From Paenibacillus sp. JNUCC32 (GTDB taxonomy: Bacteria; Bacillota; Bacilli; Paenibacillales; Paenibacillaceae), in the NCBI RefSeq assembly GCF_014863545.1, contig NZ_CP062260.1:930001-994000 (forward strand): 64,000 bases of DNA, read 5' to 3'. The translations under genes were made by a program, and so were the position numbers. This document shows, one piece after another, positions 44,629 to 52,851 of this stretch. Numbering within the stretch: the first letter of the stretch is position 1; each line of letters starts with the position of its first letter. The notes under the pieces are model-generated. The model had not been told where the DNA came from, ran no database searches, and saw nothing but the letters and a program-made list of their open reading frames with translations.

Positions 44629-46359
44629 GTGGAGCAGTCACAGTCGTTTTCAAGTTTGGACCGCGGGCATCGATTTCAAAGAATAGCAGAGGACACCTAC
44701 GATCTGATCGTGATCGGCGGCGGAATCACCGGAGCGGGGATTGCACTGGATGCGGTCACGCGCGGCATGTCGGTGCTGCTGGTGGAAATGCAGGATTTTG
44801 CCGCGGGAACGAGCAGCCGTTCCACCAAGCTGGTGCATGGCGGGCTGCGGTATTTGAAGCAGTTTGAAGTCGGCATGGTGGCCGAGGTAGGCAAAGAACG
44901 GGCCGTGGTGTACGAGAACGGGCCGCACGTAACGACCCCGGAATGGATGCTGCTGCCGATACACCAGGGCGGCACCTTCGGGAAGTTTAGCACCTCCATC
45001 GGTTTGATGGTGTATGATTTCCTGGCCGGCGTGAAGCGGGGAGAACGGCGATCCATGCTGTCCGCCTTCGAGACGTTAAAGCGGGAGCCGCTTCTGAAGC
45101 AGGAGGGCCTGAAGGGCGGCGGCTATTACGTGGAATACCGGACGGACGACGCCAGGCTGACGCTGGAGGTCATGAAGGAGGCGGCCGCCAGAGGGGCGGT
45201 TCTGTTTAACTACGCCAAGGCGGAGTCGCTGAATTATGATGCGAATGGGCGGATTACCGGGGTTACGGTAAGGGATATGCTCGGCGGCGCTGTGAAGTCC
45301 GTCTCCGGCACCAAAATCGTAAATGCGGCCGGGCCTTGGGTGGACCAAGTGCGCGAAATGGATAAGTCCAGGAAGGGAAAAATGCTTCAGCTGACCAAAG
45401 GGGTTCATCTGGTCATCGACCAATCCAGGTTCCCGCTTCGCCAGGCGGTCTACTTCGATACGCCCGACGGCAGGATGGTGTTTGCCATTCCCCGGGACGG
45501 GAAAACCTATGTCGGCACAACCGACACGGTTTATAAGGCGGATCCCGTACGTCCCTTGATCACGGTGGAAGACCGGGATTATATTTTGAAGGCCATCCAT
45601 TACATGTTTCCGGGCGTAAAGCTAAGTCCGGCAGACGTTGAATCGGGATGGGCCGGGGTCCGGCCCCTGATTCTGGAGGAAGGCAAGAGCCCGTCCGAAA
45701 TTTCCCGCAAGGATGAAATTTGGGAATCCCCCTCCGGCCTGATCACCATTGCGGGAGGGAAGCTGACCGGGTATCGGAAAATGGCGGACACCGTCGTTGA
45801 CCTGGTAGCGAAACGGATTCAAGAAAGCGGCGGGAAGGCATATGGCGCCAGCGTAACGAAAAATCTGCCGATTTCCGGCGGTCAGGTTGGCGGTTCCAGC
45901 CAATTCCCGGATTTTGTCCGCAAGCAGACGGAGATCGGCGCGGCGCAAGGAATTGACCGTAAGCTTGCCGAGCACTGGGCGCGAATGTACGGCTCAAACG
46001 CAGCGGAATTGTTCCGCTTGGCCAAGGAAGGCTCCGATCAGGCGGAGGCATCGGCGCTTCCGGTGTCGGTATTGGTTCCGCTGATGTATGCCATTGAGCA
46101 TGAGATGGCATCGAAGCCGGCCGACTTTTTTATCCGCCGCACGGGGTCTCTCTTGTTTCATATCGACTGGACGAGAAAATGGAAGGTGCCCGTGATCAAT
46201 TATATGGCTACCGTACTGGGCTGGAGCGAACAGCAGAGAACCGAGTACACCAGGGAACTGGATGAGGAGCTGGCTTCGGCCGCGCAGCCGGCCGCTAACG
46301 AACCGCCGGCCCAGGCACCGATTCCGCCAAACGCTCCAAAGGCCAAACTTTCGTCTTAA
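44629..46359 (+). CDS. glpD: Aerobic glycerol-3-phosphate dehydrogenase
   Basis: 576 residues from GTG 44629, GGGAGG upstream. FAD-binding start [30 protein letters not shown] (quoted in pieces) and the GlpD blocks [73 protein letters not shown]. Oxidises sn-glycerol 3-phosphate to dihydroxyacetone phosphate, passing electrons to menaquinone at the membrane. C-terminus ends in an Ala/Pro-rich tail of about 25 residues ([20 protein letters not shown]), longer than usual and probably disordered. Confidence 0.96.
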   Translation: MEQSQSFSSLDRGHRFQRIAEDTYDLIVIGGGITGAGIALDAVTRGMSVLLVEMQDFAAGTSSRSTKLVHGGLRYLKQFEVGMVAEVGKERAVVYENGPHVTTPEWMLLPIHQGGTFGKFSTSIGLMVYDFLAGVKRGERRSMLSAFETLKREPLLKQEGLKGGGYYVEYRTDDARLTLEVMKEAAARGAVLFNYAKAESLNYDANGRITGVTVRDMLGGAVKSVSGTKIVNAAGPWVDQVREMDKSRKGKMLQLTKGVHLVIDQSRFPLRQAVYFDTPDGRMVFAIPRDGKTYVGTTDTVYKADPVRPLITVEDRDYILKAIHYMFPGVKLSPADVESGWAGVRPLILEEGKSPSEISRKDEIWESPSGLITIAGGKLTGYRKMADTVVDLVAKRIQESGGKAYGASVTKNLPISGGQVGGSSQFPDFVRKQTEIGAAQGIDRKLAEHWARMYGSNAAELFRLAKEGSDQAEASALPVSVLVPLMYAIEHEMASKPADFFIRRTGSLLFHIDWTRKWKVPVINYMATVLGWSEQQRTEYTRELDEELASAAQPAANEPPAQAPIPPNAPKAKLSS

Positions 46360-46374
46360 CCGGCCGGCCGTGAG

Positions 46375-46402
46375 AGGGGGGATGGGTCAGCCCATCTACC
46401 CC
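46375..46402 (+). other. Hairpin between glpD and the epimerase-like gene
   Basis: GGGGGATGGG and CCCATCTACCCC enclose the tetraloop TCAG. No T tract follows, so it is more likely an mRNA-stabilising or processing hairpin than a terminator. Confidence 0.45.
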
Positions 46403-46472
46403 GAACATATAGAAGTAAGGGCACTGGTATGATAATCTATATACGTTCACACTTGAGAGGAGAGATCACCCG

Positions 46473-47465
46473 ATGAACCACAAAGCGTATGAAGGATCGT
46501 ATCAGGGAGAGCGTGCGGTTTGGCTCCAGCATGGCCCTTATGAAGCGGCGATATTGCCTGAAATCGGAGGCAATCTCATCGCTTTCAGGGATAACGTAAG
46601 CGGTTACCGGTTCCTGCGCGAGCCGGAAGAGAACGAAATGGAAGCGTTCAAAGCCAGTCCGGGCGTTCACGGCATTCCTGTTCTGTTTCCGCCTAACCGA
46701 TATGAGGACGGACGGTTTCCTTGGAACGGACAAACCTATCAATTCCCGGTAAATGAAGAAGAGACGGGCAATCACCTCCATGGTTTTTTACATACGACCC
46801 CTTGGAGTGTCGAGGATTATGGCAGCAGCGAGACCGAGAGTTATGTGGTGGTCTCCGTCACGGTTGACGAGCATCATCCGGTGTACGCCATGCTTCCGCA
46901 TCGCTTCACCTTCCGGCTTCGCTACACGCTGAATCAGGACGGCTTGGCCCAGCATGTGTTTATACGGAATCAGGGTACCAGCAGCATGCCGTGCCTGCTA
47001 GCCTTCCATACGGCGATCAATGCTCCCTATGCCCCGGAAAGCACGGCGGATGATTGCGTCGTGAGAATCACCATTGGCGAGCGGTGGGAGATGAGCGACC
47101 GGATGCTGCCGACCGGCAAGTTCCAAGCGCTGACGGCAGAGGAAAAGCTGCTTCGCACGAGCGGCGTGAATCCCTATTTCGATTCGATGGACAACCATTA
47201 TACGGCCGTTCCGCAAAACGGCAGAAACCGCATGGAGCTGACGGATACCAAGCTAGGCAAAACATTCGTTTACGATGTCGGCAACTCGTATAAGCAGTGG
47301 ATGGTATGGAACAGCAAAGCGTCCCGCAAATTTTTCTGTCCTGAACCGCAGATCAACCTGGTTAATGCACCGAACACGGACTTGCCTGCGGACGAGATCG
47401 GTTTGTTCGGTTTGGCGCCGGGCGAGATTTGGGAGGCAAGCTCCCGTTTGTATCTTAAGAATTAG
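46473..47465 (+). CDS. Aldose 1-epimerase family protein
   Basis: 330 residues with the galactose mutarotase-like beta-sandwich: LPEIGGNLIAFRDN, GIPVLFPPNRYEDGRFPWNGQTYQFP, NHLHGFLHTTPW (His base), CLLAFHTAINAPY and the late PEPQINLVNAPNT (Glu/Gln). The general acid His in HGF and the base Glu near FFCPEPQ fit a mutarotase active site. Interconverts anomers of an aldose or a modified sugar. Follows glpD by 113 bp with its own ribosome site GAGAGGAGAG. Confidence 0.85.
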   Translation: MNHKAYEGSYQGERAVWLQHGPYEAAILPEIGGNLIAFRDNVSGYRFLREPEENEMEAFKASPGVHGIPVLFPPNRYEDGRFPWNGQTYQFPVNEEETGNHLHGFLHTTPWSVEDYGSSETESYVVVSVTVDEHHPVYAMLPHRFTFRLRYTLNQDGLAQHVFIRNQGTSSMPCLLAFHTAINAPYAPESTADDCVVRITIGERWEMSDRMLPTGKFQALTAEEKLLRTSGVNPYFDSMDNHYTAVPQNGRNRMELTDTKLGKTFVYDVGNSYKQWMVWNSKASRKFFCPEPQINLVNAPNTDLPADEIGLFGLAPGEIWEASSRLYLKN

Positions 47466-47488
47466 GGGAAGGACCCCTTCCTTAAAAA

Positions 47489-47541
47489 AGCGTATGGATG
47501 GAAGCACCCGAAACGACAGGGGTGTTAACGATCCATACGCT
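47489..47541. terminator. Bidirectional terminator after the epimerase-like gene
   Basis: AGCGTATGGAT and ATCCATACGCT form an 11-bp stem around a 31-base loop; T-rich on both exits (TTTATGTTT; minus TTTTTTAAGG). Confidence 0.75.
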
Positions 47542-47563
47542 TTATGTTTGTATGATGCCTTGT

Positions 47564-48385
47564 TCAACCGCCTGTCGAAGACAAGGAAGCCGGCCCGTGT
47601 TTGCGTCGGCGGCTGCGCCTCATCCGATCCGGGATGACGAAGAAGGCGAGATGCATGAGGATAAACAGCGATAGCGCGATAAGTTCTTCTACAACAATAT
47701 AAACGGGATGCGGCCCCAGCAGATCGAGCAGCGAAGCCGTATCCGGCTTGCGCATCAGGAACATATAGTTCGAACCGACAGCGAGGTTGACCAGACCGAC
47801 TAAAAGTGCGGACACGTTAAGAAAGACCATCGTCCAGGCGATGGATTTCCAGGTGGGACGGTACCCCCGAACCCATGTCATATACAATGCCGTCATGATG
47901 ATCGCGATATGGACAACAAAGAAATGAAAGAACCGGAAGTGCGGAAAAGGGTATCCCAAATTAGGGGTTAATACAGCTTGCAGGGCTCCCCCGATTCCCG
48001 CAAAGTAAACCAGCGGGTATAAGCGGCGTTTATCCGTAAGCAGGATGGCGATGGAGAGAAACAGGGTCAGACTGCACAACTCCAAGGGAAGCGAAGTGGC
48101 TGGATCCCATATTCCCGTTGACACATACCAGACATGAAGGGAAGCTTCTGGCAACGCAAGGGCAGCGAGCAGGCCCCATCTTACGGTCTTTTGCAGAGAA
48201 GGCTTGGAGGCGATGGCAGTCCTGAACAGGTACAGCAGCAGGCCAAGGATGATGCATATGCCAATGGTTATCCAATGTTCAACGGAAAAGGCAGCAAACG
48301 CTTCCGGGTATTGCGGATCAAAATAGGATTCGATGCATGACCACTCCTTTTTGAATGTACATAAGATTTTATTCGATATTACCAT
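47564..48385 (-). CDS. TIGR02206 family membrane protein (YwaF-like)
   Basis: Frame of 273 residues with six or seven membrane helices; HWITIGICIILGLLLYLF, LPLELCSLTLFLSIAILL, HFRFFHFFVVHIAIIMTALYM and VGSNYMFL are typical of the YwaF/TIGR02206 group, whose function is unknown. The start is uncertain. The only in-frame ATG is 48385 and has no ribosome site, whereas AAAGGAG at 48350-48344 lies 9 bases before an in-frame ATC at 48334, and the ATG at 48338 is out of frame and stops after six codons. A non-AUG (ATC) start, or a frameshift, is possible. Confidence 0.78.
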   Translation of the reverse strand: MVISNKILCTFKKEWSCIESYFDPQYPEAFAAFSVEHWITIGICIILGLLLYLFRTAIASKPSLQKTVRWGLLAALALPEASLHVWYVSTGIWDPATSLPLELCSLTLFLSIAILLTDKRRLYPLVYFAGIGGALQAVLTPNLGYPFPHFRFFHFFVVHIAIIMTALYMTWVRGYRPTWKSIAWTMVFLNVSALLVGLVNLAVGSNYMFLMRKPDTASLLDLLGPHPVYIVVEELIALSLFILMHLAFFVIPDRMRRSRRRKHGPASLSSTGG

Positions 48386-48504
48386 AATGTGGGTTATTCA
48401 TATATACCCGAAGCGCGTTGGGGAAGGAAATCGTCCGCGTCGCTAACGTATCTATGTAGAACAGACGCCAAGAACAAAAAGGCTGCTAAAATCATGCCAA
48501 CGCA

Positions 48505-48545
48505 AGAAGATCCCGCCTCCGAATGTAACGGATACGGGATCTTCT
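48505..48545. repeat. Inverted repeat downstream of the LytTR gene
   Basis: AGAAGATCCCG and CGGGATCTTCT are exact inverse complements around a 19-base loop. No strong T tract follows on either strand, so terminator function is only possible. Confidence 0.5.
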
Positions 48546-48585
48546 CTTGTCCTGCGCCAGATTCAAGGTATACGCCGCTGCTCGC

Positions 48586-48930
48586 TCAAACCGGCTGTTT
48601 GACTTCAGCAACCAGGCGCTTCAGCGATTCCTGCTTCCATCTGGGAATGCGAAGATGTTTAGCGGAAGGCGCCTTTTCCCCGAAATAAACGATGCCTTGC
48701 TCTACCGTAGTTATTTTGTCTACGTTGACGTAGCAGTTGCCGCCGACATGATAGAACTGTTTACCGGACAGCAGGGATGCGATTTTTTCGGCAGTCATTC
48801 TCTTTTTAATATTATAGTTCCTGCCGTGAAAGCTGACCAAACCGTGCGATCCGGTTTTAAAGAACAGAATGTCTGTCTCCACCACGAAGTCCTCATACAT
48901 GTTGCGGGATTCCGATACGTGCTTCATCAT
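48586..48930 (-). CDS. Stand-alone LytTR-type DNA-binding protein
   Basis: 114 residues with the LytTR beta-rich fold: TDILFFKTGSHGLVSFHGRNYNIKKRMTAEKIASLL (in pieces) and FYHVGGNCYVNVDKITTVEQG, where other members read FxRxHRSYxVNxxxI. There is no receiver domain, so it is not a normal response regulator; similar single-domain proteins act as small regulators of their own or neighbouring genes. Start ATG 48930 after GGGGGAAG. Target unknown. Confidence 0.72.
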   Translation of the reverse strand: MMKHVSESRNMYEDFVVETDILFFKTGSHGLVSFHGRNYNIKKRMTAEKIASLLSGKQFYHVGGNCYVNVDKITTVEQGIVYFGEKAPSAKHLRIPRWKQESLKRLVAEVKQPV

Positions 48931-49021
48931 TCTGCTTCCCCCTTTTCCAAGATCAACATTTGATAACGCTTACATTCTAACATGTTTTGCTTGGGGTTTA
49001 AAGAACTTTTTATTTTGCATG

Positions 49022-49056
49022 AAAAAAAAGCCCCGTACCGCGAGGGTAGGGGCTTT
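49022..49056 (-). terminator. Terminator of the PrsA-like gene
   Basis: AAAGCCCC and GGGGCTTT form the stem; the minus strand runs into eight T. Confidence 0.88.
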
Positions 49057-49082
49057 GCCTGGTGTTCAAGGCGCAGCAGGTG

Positions 49083-50255
49083 TTAAGGTGTCTCTGTAGC
49101 ATCAGCCGGAGCTTCTGCTGGAGCTTCAGCAGGAGCTTCTTCCAGGGTATTCGTGATGGTAGCTTTATCCTTCAGCTCTTGAATGTAGGCTGTGGATTCG
49201 GCATAGACCTTCTGGTTCTCAAGCTGGCTGCGGATTTCTTCCTTCTTGTCTTCCAAGGTAGGATTCGTTGCTTCCTTACGATCGGTAACCTTGATGATGT
49301 GGTATCCGAAGGAGCTCTTCACCGGTTCGCTGATTTCATCTTTCTTCAGTTTGAACGCCGCTTCTTCAAATGCGGGGTCCATTTCGCCGCGTCCGAAGAA
49401 ATTCAGGTCGCCGCCGGTATCCTTGGTTGCATCCTGGTTTTTCTCTTTAGCAATCGTTGCGAAGTCAGCGCCTTCCTTCAGCTGCTTCACGATGGCTTCG
49501 GCTTCTTCCTTGGTCTCAACGAGGATGTGGGAAGCGCGAACCTGCTCAGGCGTTGCGAAGCTTTCTTTGTTTTGGTCATACACTTCTTTGACTTCTTCGT
49601 CGGTTACCTTGATTTTGTCGGCCATCAGCTTTTTAAGCTCAACCTGGGTTTTGGTCTGCTCCTTCAGGTTGTCGAGCGTCATGCCGTTTTGCTGCAGAGC
49701 CATATTGAATTGTTCCTCGGAAGGGAAGGAGGCCTTCAGCGCATCCACTTCTTTATTCACATCGGCATCGGTCACCGTAATGGACTTGTTCTTCAGTTCC
49801 TGCTGGATCAATTCCTCTGTGATCATGGAATTCAGCGTTTGTTTGCCGCCTACGCTGACAAGCTCATCGTACAGATTATCCTTGGTAATGTTAACGTCGT
49901 TGACTTTAGCTATAGCTTCATTGCCGGATCCCTTGGCAAACGGAGGTACGATCAGGACGACGATTAAGGCAGCCGCCAAAACCAGCGACGCGATCATCCA
50001 ACCTTTGCTTCCGTTGCCGCCGCCATCTGCAGGTGGCTGTTCATCGTAATGCGGTTGATCTCCCGAATGCATAACGGCTGGGTGTTCGTTCTCATCCTTG
50101 TACAGCTCGTCGGACTCCGGATAGGTGGAATCTATTCTTTCTTCTTCATGAGGCAAGCCGCCTTGATCTTGTTGGTTATTCTCTTTCTCTTGGGCTTGTC
50201 CCTGATCATCCTCGGGCTGTCCCGGATGGTTTGGCTGCAAATCGTTATCTTTCAT
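49083..50255 (-). CDS. Membrane-anchored PrsA-like peptidyl-prolyl isomerase
   Basis: 390 residues from ATG 50255. A hydrophilic, acidic and Gln/Asp-rich cytoplasmic N-terminus of about 85 residues is followed by one membrane anchor (GWMIASLVLAAALIVVLIVPPFA, about 85-107). The outside part has a SurA-like helical chaperone region and a parvulin domain: VRASHILVETKEEAEAIVKQL, GGDLNFFGRGEMDPAFEEAAF and KSSFGYHIIKVTDR. Lacks the lipobox of classical PrsA. Folds secreted proteins at the outer face of the membrane. The C-terminus has an APAE repeat, encoded by a short DNA direct repeat at about 49098-49140. Confidence 0.88.
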   Translation of the reverse strand: MKDNDLQPNHPGQPEDDQGQAQEKENNQQDQGGLPHEEERIDSTYPESDELYKDENEHPAVMHSGDQPHYDEQPPADGGGNGSKGWMIASLVLAAALIVVLIVPPFAKGSGNEAIAKVNDVNITKDNLYDELVSVGGKQTLNSMITEELIQQELKNKSITVTDADVNKEVDALKASFPSEEQFNMALQQNGMTLDNLKEQTKTQVELKKLMADKIKVTDEEVKEVYDQNKESFATPEQVRASHILVETKEEAEAIVKQLKEGADFATIAKEKNQDATKDTGGDLNFFGRGEMDPAFEEAAFKLKKDEISEPVKSSFGYHIIKVTDRKEATNPTLEDKKEEIRSQLENQKVYAESTAYIQELKDKATITNTLEEAPAEAPAEAPADATETP

Positions 50256-50386
50256 GTAATGATTGACTCCCTTCGACTGCATATAATAATGAGTTGTTCA
50301 TTCTTTTATCACTTTACCAGATAAGCCTATGGTTTACCTTAAGAAAAAATAAAAATTGAAAATATAAACGGAAAAGTGGTTCCTGC

Positions 50387-51457
50387 CTACAGAATCAGCA
50401 TTCCCGCCACGCCGCAAAGAATCCCAAGCAGGACGACGGAGGCAGTAACAAACCACAAAACTCTTTTAGGGAATGAACGCCTCACCATAAGCAGAGACGG
50501 AAGACTGACAGCCGGCAGCGTCAGAAGCAGCGCCGCGGCCGGACCCGCCCCCAGGCCCGCTGCCATAAAGGCCTGGATGATCGGGATTTCCGCCGCGGTC
50601 GGAATGACGAACAGCATTCCCATCACGGAGAAGAAGATGACGGCCAAGAGCGTGTTCCCCGCTGCCGCTCCCAAATGCGGGAACATCCATGCCTGCATGG
50701 CGCCAAGGAGCAGAACGGCTATAAAGTAAGCCGGGACCACCCGAACCAGCATCTGCCCGATGCTGGTTAACCAGCGTTTCCACAGCGGACGCTCATCGGT
50801 TTGATCCGTGCTCTGAGGCGCATCGATCTCCACGGGATCCGCTTCCTTGGCGAAGCGGTTTGCCAGGTAGCTGACGCCGAAAGTTAGCAGGATGCCGAAG
50901 ATCAATCGCAGCACGGTGAATTTCCATGATAAAACAAACGTCATGAATACGAGCGTTGCCGGATTGATGGTTGGATTGCCGATCCAGAACGCGAGAGCAG
51001 AGCCGACCGACACCTTTTTCTTGCGCAGACCGATCGCGATCGGTGCGGCGCAGCAGGAGCACATCATGCCCGGAATGGAGGCGATTCCTCCAATCGCCGT
51101 GCTGCCGAAGGTCGTTTTGCCAAGGACCCGAAGCAGCCATTGGGATGGCAGCAGCGACTGGACCAGAGTCCCGAGCAGAATGCCGAGCACCGCCGCTTTC
51201 CAAACCGCTTTAAAATAGGTGAGCGCATAATTCCAGGCTGCCTGCCAAGAAGGGGCGGCATCGGCCGGATCCATGCCTAATATGGAAGAGCCGATGCTGT
51301 GTTCCATAATAGCTTTGAGCGCTTTATCGTAGTAAGGCCACCACTTCACATAGGTAAGGCCTGTTGCTGCTATGATGATGAAGATGGTGATGAGCCAGAC
51401 GGTTCTTCTGCGATCCGTATGATTCAAGGCCCTTCCACCGTCGCTTGAGTGATTCAT
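50387..51457 (-). CDS. UPF0718/DUF318 family permease
   Basis: 356 residues, about eight membrane helices in two halves related by sequence: IPGMMCSCCAAPIAIGLRKKKVSVGSALAFWIGNPTINPATLVFM (in pieces) in the first and the mirrored TAAEIPIIQAFMAAGLGAGPAAALLLTLPAVSLPSL in the second. The paired Cys in CSCC resemble metal- or metalloid-binding residues of ArsP-type permeases in the same superfamily. Substrate not known; heavy-metal or organoarsenical efflux is a guess. Start ATG 51457 after GGGGGAG. Confidence 0.82.
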   Translation of the reverse strand: MNHSSDGGRALNHTDRRRTVWLITIFIIIAATGLTYVKWWPYYDKALKAIMEHSIGSSILGMDPADAAPSWQAAWNYALTYFKAVWKAAVLGILLGTLVQSLLPSQWLLRVLGKTTFGSTAIGGIASIPGMMCSCCAAPIAIGLRKKKVSVGSALAFWIGNPTINPATLVFMTFVLSWKFTVLRLIFGILLTFGVSYLANRFAKEADPVEIDAPQSTDQTDERPLWKRWLTSIGQMLVRVVPAYFIAVLLLGAMQAWMFPHLGAAAGNTLLAVIFFSVMGMLFVIPTAAEIPIIQAFMAAGLGAGPAAALLLTLPAVSLPSLLMVRRSFPKRVLWFVTASVVLLGILCGVAGMLIL

Positions 51458-51574
51458 AATCTGTACTCCCCCGATGTATCGTGAAATTATTTACATATCC
51501 AATCAAATAGTATATCACATTGCCGGCAGATTGCAGAAAGATATTCCCGGTAATTGCAAGAAATAGGAAGACCG

Positions 51575-51604
51575 TTAGACTTGAAGCAGCCGATTCCATA
51601 TAAT
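51575..51604 (+). promoter_or_regulatory. selD promoter
   Basis: TTAGAC (51575-51580), 18-bp spacer, TATAAT (51599-51604). It gives a leader of about 140 bases that contains the strong hairpin at 51659-51700. Confidence 0.65.
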
Positions 51605-51658
51605 ATAGATATTGTGTGCTTGAACAAGTGTTAGCTAAACGGATGAATATCAGATGAT

Positions 51659-51700
51659 CCCCGGTGTAGATGAGACGTTATCCAAGCATCCACGCCGGGG
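51659..51700 (+). other. Strong hairpin in the selD leader
   Basis: CCCCGGTGTAGATG pairs with CATCCACGCCGGGG over 14 positions (one mismatch, one wobble) around a 14-base loop. It is followed by TTGTTGC rather than a clean T tract, and lies 53 bp before the start. It may be an attenuator, protein-binding site or mRNA stabiliser. Confidence 0.6.
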
Positions 51701-51753
51701 TTGTTGCATGTGCTTTGCCTAAAATCACTCTTAAGACGAAGGGAAGATCCGTG

Positions 51754-52806
51754 ATGAGTCAATCGGACAAAATAAAACTAACCTCGTATTCCTCCAAAGG
51801 TGGCTGCGGCTGCAAGATCGGACCTGCCGATCTGGCGCAGGTCATCCGCAAGCTTCCGCAAGCCGAGCCGAATCCTAATTTATTGGTTGGTCTGGATACC
51901 AGCGATGATGCGGGCGTATACCGTCTCACGGATGATCTGGCCATGGTGCAGACCGTCGATTTCTTTACGCCGATCGTGGATGACCCTTATGATTTCGGTC
52001 AGGTGGCCGCGGCGAATGCCATCAGCGATATCTATGCCATGGGCGGCAAACCGCTGACCGCCTTGAATATCGTAGCATTCCCGATTTCGACGCTGGACAA
52101 GCAGGTCTTGACGGATATTTTGAGAGGTGCAGGAGATAAATTGAAGGAAGCGGGGGTTACCCTGGTTGGCGGACACTCCATCGATGACAAAGAGCCGAAG
52201 TTCGGCCTTGCCGTAACGGGGACCGTTCACCCGGACCGGGTAAGAACCAATGCCGGAGCCAAGCCGGGCGATGCCTTGATTCTTACGAAGCCGATTGGCG
52301 TGGGCATCCTGACGAGCTCCATTAAGAAGGATCTGTTAACTGAAGATGAGATTCGCCGCGTTACCGCCGTCATGGCGGCACTGAACAAAACGGCTGCCGA
52401 GACGATGGAGCCTTACGATGTGCATGCCTGCACCGACGTGACGGGGTTCGGTCTCCTTGGCCATGCACTCGAAATGGCCAAAGGCAGCGGCACGGGCATC
52501 CGGATTTCAAAGCCTTCCGTTCCCGTTCTGGAACGGGTTCGGGAAATGGCCGACGGGGGCGTCATTCCGGGCGGCACCAAAAACAATTATGAACACGTGA
52601 AAAACGACGTGGATTTCCCGGATAGCATGGACCAGATCGATAAATGGATATTGTGCGATGCCGTGACGTCAGGGGGACTCCTCATTGCCGTTGACGGCTC
52701 GCAGGCCGAACCATTACTGGCAGAGCTTCGCCAAGCCGGGCTGGAAGCCGGCAGAATCGGAGAAGTCGTACATGACCATCCGAATCGCATTGTCGTTGAG
52801 GCGTAA
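51754..52806 (+). CDS. selD: Selenide, water dikinase
   Basis: 350 residues from ATG 51754 (GTG 51751 also possible). The catalytic Cys18 and Lys lie in SKGGCGCKIGPADL; this is the Cys form, with no in-frame TGA selenocysteine codon. LVGLDTSDDAGVYRL, DFFTPIVDDPYDFGQVAAANAISDIYAMGG, LVGGHSIDDKEPKFGLAVTGT and DVTGFGLLGHALEMA are PurM-like ATP-binding blocks. Makes selenophosphate from selenide and ATP. The 3' neighbour mnmH uses it for tRNA 2-selenouridine. Confidence 0.96.
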   Translation: MSQSDKIKLTSYSSKGGCGCKIGPADLAQVIRKLPQAEPNPNLLVGLDTSDDAGVYRLTDDLAMVQTVDFFTPIVDDPYDFGQVAAANAISDIYAMGGKPLTALNIVAFPISTLDKQVLTDILRGAGDKLKEAGVTLVGGHSIDDKEPKFGLAVTGTVHPDRVRTNAGAKPGDALILTKPIGVGILTSSIKKDLLTEDEIRRVTAVMAALNKTAAETMEPYDVHACTDVTGFGLLGHALEMAKGSGTGIRISKPSVPVLERVREMADGGVIPGGTKNNYEHVKNDVDFPDSMDQIDKWILCDAVTSGGLLIAVDGSQAEPLLAELRQAGLEAGRIGEVVHDHPNRIVVEA

Positions 52807-52851
52807 CATGAGCCGGGTTTTGTTTGTGTAACCATAAAGGAGCGAACAGAC

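Noticed and set aside
49098..49140. Short tandem DNA repeat near the 3' end of the PrsA-like gene
   Set aside because: It encodes an APAE peptide repeat in a disordered tail; no separate DNA function is needed.
51754..52806. Selenocysteine-containing SelD
   Set aside because: The active-site positions are Cys codons (TGC), with no in-frame TGA.
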